Source: an uncultured Ruminococcus sp. (GTDB lineage Bacteria > Bacillota > Clostridia > Oscillospirales > Acutalibacteraceae). From it: 6,595 bases of DNA. This document shows, piece by piece, positions 4,743-6,595 of the stretch; position 1 is the stretch's first letter; each line of letters starts with the position of its first letter. Below the pieces are notes generated by a model that was given only the letters and a program-made list of their open reading frames with translations, was not told the DNA's origin and made no database searches. Both the position numbers and the translations under genes were made by a program. Location: the NCBI GenBank assembly GCA_902783065.1, contig CACZPV010000212.1, positions 1-6,595 on the forward strand, written 5' to 3'.

Positions 4743-6524
4743 ATGGACTTTTATGGTTTTTACACAGGAGAAATTTTTGACGCTTATGAATGGCTTGGCG
4801 CTCATTATTCACCGGAAAGCACTATATTCCGCACTTTTGCACCACAGGCGCAAAAAGCAGAGCTTGTGTTACCCGACAGAGTTATTCCCATGCAAAAAAT
4901 CTATAATGGTCAGTTTTATGAAGCTGAAGTCAAAAATTTACCGGCAGGTACAAAATATGAATATCGTATCCATGCTAACGGCGGATATATTGATCACTGT
5001 GATCCGTACGGTTATGCAATGGAATTACGTCCGAACCACAAATCAATCTTATGTGATCTTGGAGAATTTCGATTTACTGATGATGAATGGATGAAGAAGC
5101 GTTCAGATATGATAAACAAACCCCTGAATATCTACGAAATGCATGCAGGTTCTTTTCGCAAACCCGGAAATAATCCTGACGACTGGTATAACTATGAAGA
5201 ACTTGCCGATTCACTGATACCATATCTGAAAGAATGTGGATATAATTATGTTGAATTTCTTCCATTATGTGAGCATCCCTGTGACGAAAGCTGGGGGTAT
5301 CAGACAACGGGATATTTCTCGCCGACCAGCCGTTACGGTACACCTGAACAGCTGATGAAACTCATTGATGAACTTCATGCTAATGGAATCGGTGCCATAC
5401 TTGATTTTGTTCCGGTACATTTTGCAGTGGATAATTATGGGCTGTCAAAATATGATGGCTCAGCACTTTATGAATATCCTAATAATGATGTCGGAAGAAG
5501 CGAATGGGGCAGCTGTAATTTTATGCACTCAAGAGGCGAGGTAAAAAGCTTTTTGCAGTCATCTGCAAATTACTGGCTGAAAGAATATCATTTCGATGGA
5601 CTTAGAATGGATGCAATCAGCAGAATTATTTTCTGGCAGGGAGATGAAAGAAGAGGCGTAAACAGCAATGCACTTGATTTCGTAAAAAAGATGAATAAAT
5701 ACCTTAAAAAACAGAATCAGGGCTGCATACTGATTGCAGAGGACAGTACCAGCTTTAAGTGCATTACGCAGGATACCGAAAAAGGCGGACTGGGATTTGA
5801 TTATAAATGGGATCTCGGATGGATGAATGACACACTTTCATATTTTGCGCTTCCGCCGGAAAAGCGCTGTGAGAATTATCACAAGCTTACGTTCTCAATG
5901 ATGTATTTCGGAGATGAAAACTATCTCCTACCTCTTTCACACGATGAAGTAGTACACGGAAAGGGAACCATTGCCAATAAAATGTATGGAAGCTATGAAG
6001 AAAAATTAAGTCAGGCAAAAGCATTGTATATGTACATGACGGTTCATCCGGGCAAGAAGCTGAATTTTATGGGTAATGAACTGGCACAAATCCGTGAATG
6101 GGACGAAAAGCGTCAACAGGATTTTGAATTGCTGAATAATCCAAAGCATAAAATGTTCCATGATTATATGAAAGAATTAAATCAGTTATATCTGAATCAC
6201 TCTGCAATGTTTGAAGAAGACTACGAAAAAAATGGTTTTGAATGGGCAGATTGCAATCAGAAAGAAAAACTGATTTATGCTATGCTTCGACGCAGCGAAA
6301 AAGAAACTTTACTTGCTGTTTTCAATTTTGGAGGAGAAACGCAGAAAGACTACACTCTGAAAATTCAGAATACAGAAAAAGCAGACTTATTGTTATGCAC
6401 AGATGATGAGCGTTTCGGAGGCACTACTACCGAAAATACAAAGTTATTTGAATTTAATGATGGAACGTTAACATGTTCACTGCCTCCATACTGTGGTTTA
6501 ATATTTAAGCTGAAATCAAACTGA
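4743..6524 (+). CDS. glgB: 1,4-alpha-glucan (glycogen) branching enzyme, GH13 family
   Basis: The enzyme cuts alpha-1,4 glucan chains and rejoins them as alpha-1,6 branches, in the cytoplasm, during glycogen synthesis. It has 593 residues; AAGGAGG lies six bases before the ATG. Residues 15-110 are the CBM48-type domain ('LGAHYSPESTIFRTFAPQAQKAELV'). The GH13 barrel then shows all four conserved regions: 'DFVPVHF' (221-227), 'DGLRMDA' with nucleophile Asp290, 'IAEDST' with acid/base Glu333, and 'LPLSHDEVVHGK' with Asp401. 'NFMGNELAQIREWD' (441-454) is also typical of branching enzymes, followed by a C-terminal beta domain from about residue 510. Enterobacterial GlgB is near 730 residues; this one lacks the extra N-terminal domain, as do many Gram-positive forms. 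No other glycogen gene is in the window. It stands alone, divergent from the TetR gene, and ends at its own terminator. Confidence 0.96.
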   Translation: MDFYGFYTGEIFDAYEWLGAHYSPESTIFRTFAPQAQKAELVLPDRVIPMQKIYNGQFYEAEVKNLPAGTKYEYRIHANGGYIDHCDPYGYAMELRPNHKSILCDLGEFRFTDDEWMKKRSDMINKPLNIYEMHAGSFRKPGNNPDDWYNYEELADSLIPYLKECGYNYVEFLPLCEHPCDESWGYQTTGYFSPTSRYGTPEQLMKLIDELHANGIGAILDFVPVHFAVDNYGLSKYDGSALYEYPNNDVGRSEWGSCNFMHSRGEVKSFLQSSANYWLKEYHFDGLRMDAISRIIFWQGDERRGVNSNALDFVKKMNKYLKKQNQGCILIAEDSTSFKCITQDTEKGGLGFDYKWDLGWMNDTLSYFALPPEKRCENYHKLTFSMMYFGDENYLLPLSHDEVVHGKGTIANKMYGSYEEKLSQAKALYMYMTVHPGKKLNFMGNELAQIREWDEKRQQDFELLNNPKHKMFHDYMKELNQLYLNHSAMFEEDYEKNGFEWADCNQKEKLIYAMLRRSEKETLLAVFNFGGETQKDYTLKIQNTEKADLLLCTDDERFGGTTTENTKLFEFNDGTLTCSLPPYCGLIFKLKSN

Positions 6525-6529
6525 ATAAC

Positions 6530-6563
6530 AAAAAATCCTGACACAATCGTGTCAGGATTTTTT
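6530..6563. terminator. Bidirectional intrinsic terminator between glgB and a tRNA
   Basis: AAAAAATCCTGACAC (6530-6544) pairs perfectly with GTGTCAGGATTTTTT (6549-6563) around an AATC loop. Each strand shows a nine-pair mixed stem followed by six T, so it works in both directions. It starts five bases after the glgB stop and ends one base from the 3' CCA of the convergent tRNA. Confidence 0.93.
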
Positions 6564-6564
6564 C

Positions 6565-6595
6565 TGGTGGACCAACAGGGACTCGAACCCCGGAC
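6565..6595 (-). tRNA. 3' part of a tRNA (cut by the window edge; anticodon not visible)
   Basis: Read on the minus strand, the end of the window gives a T-stem CGGGG, the T-loop TTCGAGT, the closing strand CCCTG, the acceptor strand TTGGTCC, discriminator A and an encoded CCA (6567-6565). The T-stem pairs with one G-T wobble. The 5' half should begin GGACCAA and lies beyond the window. The GGACC-type acceptor with A discriminator is common in CAU-anticodon tRNAs (Met or Ile2), but the identity cannot be fixed without the anticodon. Confidence 0.9.

Noticed and set aside
5074..5343. Minus-strand open frame of 89 codons inside glgB
   Set aside because: It overlaps conserved branching-enzyme sequence on the other strand and has no coding signature or ribosome binding site of note.

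Overview
The window is AT-rich, with lysine/isoleucine-rich proteins, strong AAGGAGG-type ribosome binding sites and consensus sigma-70-type promoters. With a LytTR/DUF3021 pair, a TetR regulator of the low-GC Gram-positive type, a small GH13 glycogen branching enzyme and a single-pass protein with 'L-G-x-Y-x-D-S' helical repeats, this points to a gut-type clostridium, probably a Ruminococcus-like or related Oscillospiraceae/Lachnospiraceae genome. That assignment is inference from style and gene content; no marker gene is present.

Layout. Bases 29-77 hold a long hairpin. Bases 77-1202 (minus strand) carry a membrane-anchored TPR-like protein, followed by a 55-codon membrane ORF that looks like the truncated start of a relative. 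Bases 1400-3635 (minus strand) are a tight three-gene operon: a four-helix membrane protein fused to a platelet-activating-factor-acetylhydrolase-like alpha/beta hydrolase, then a LytTR DNA-binding regulator, then a DUF3021-type four-helix membrane protein. Gene gaps are 3 nt and 1 nt. The operon has a near-consensus promoter (3668-3696) preceded by two direct repeats with a 20-bp period (3704-3737), a good candidate site for its own LytTR regulator. Bases 3738-4010 are intergenic, with a 12-bp GC-rich hairpin and no convincing gene. Bases 4011-4547 (minus) encode a TetR regulator, divergent from a glycogen branching enzyme at 4743-6524 (plus). Between them a TTGAC-ATAA-GTCAA palindrome supplies the -35 element of both divergent promoters, and a second TTGA-N6-TCAA site lies nearer the TetR gene. 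A symmetrical terminator at 6530-6563 separates glgB from the 3' end of a convergent tRNA cut off by the window edge.

How the genes work together. Two separate regulatory modules can be read. In the first, a LytTR regulator, a membrane partner of the kind often paired with it, and a membrane hydrolase are made from one transcript that probably responds to that regulator. In the second, a TetR repressor probably controls itself and a stand-alone branching enzyme through a shared operator. The 77-1202 genes show no functional link to either. I see no CRISPR array, phage gene, transposase or complete mobile element.
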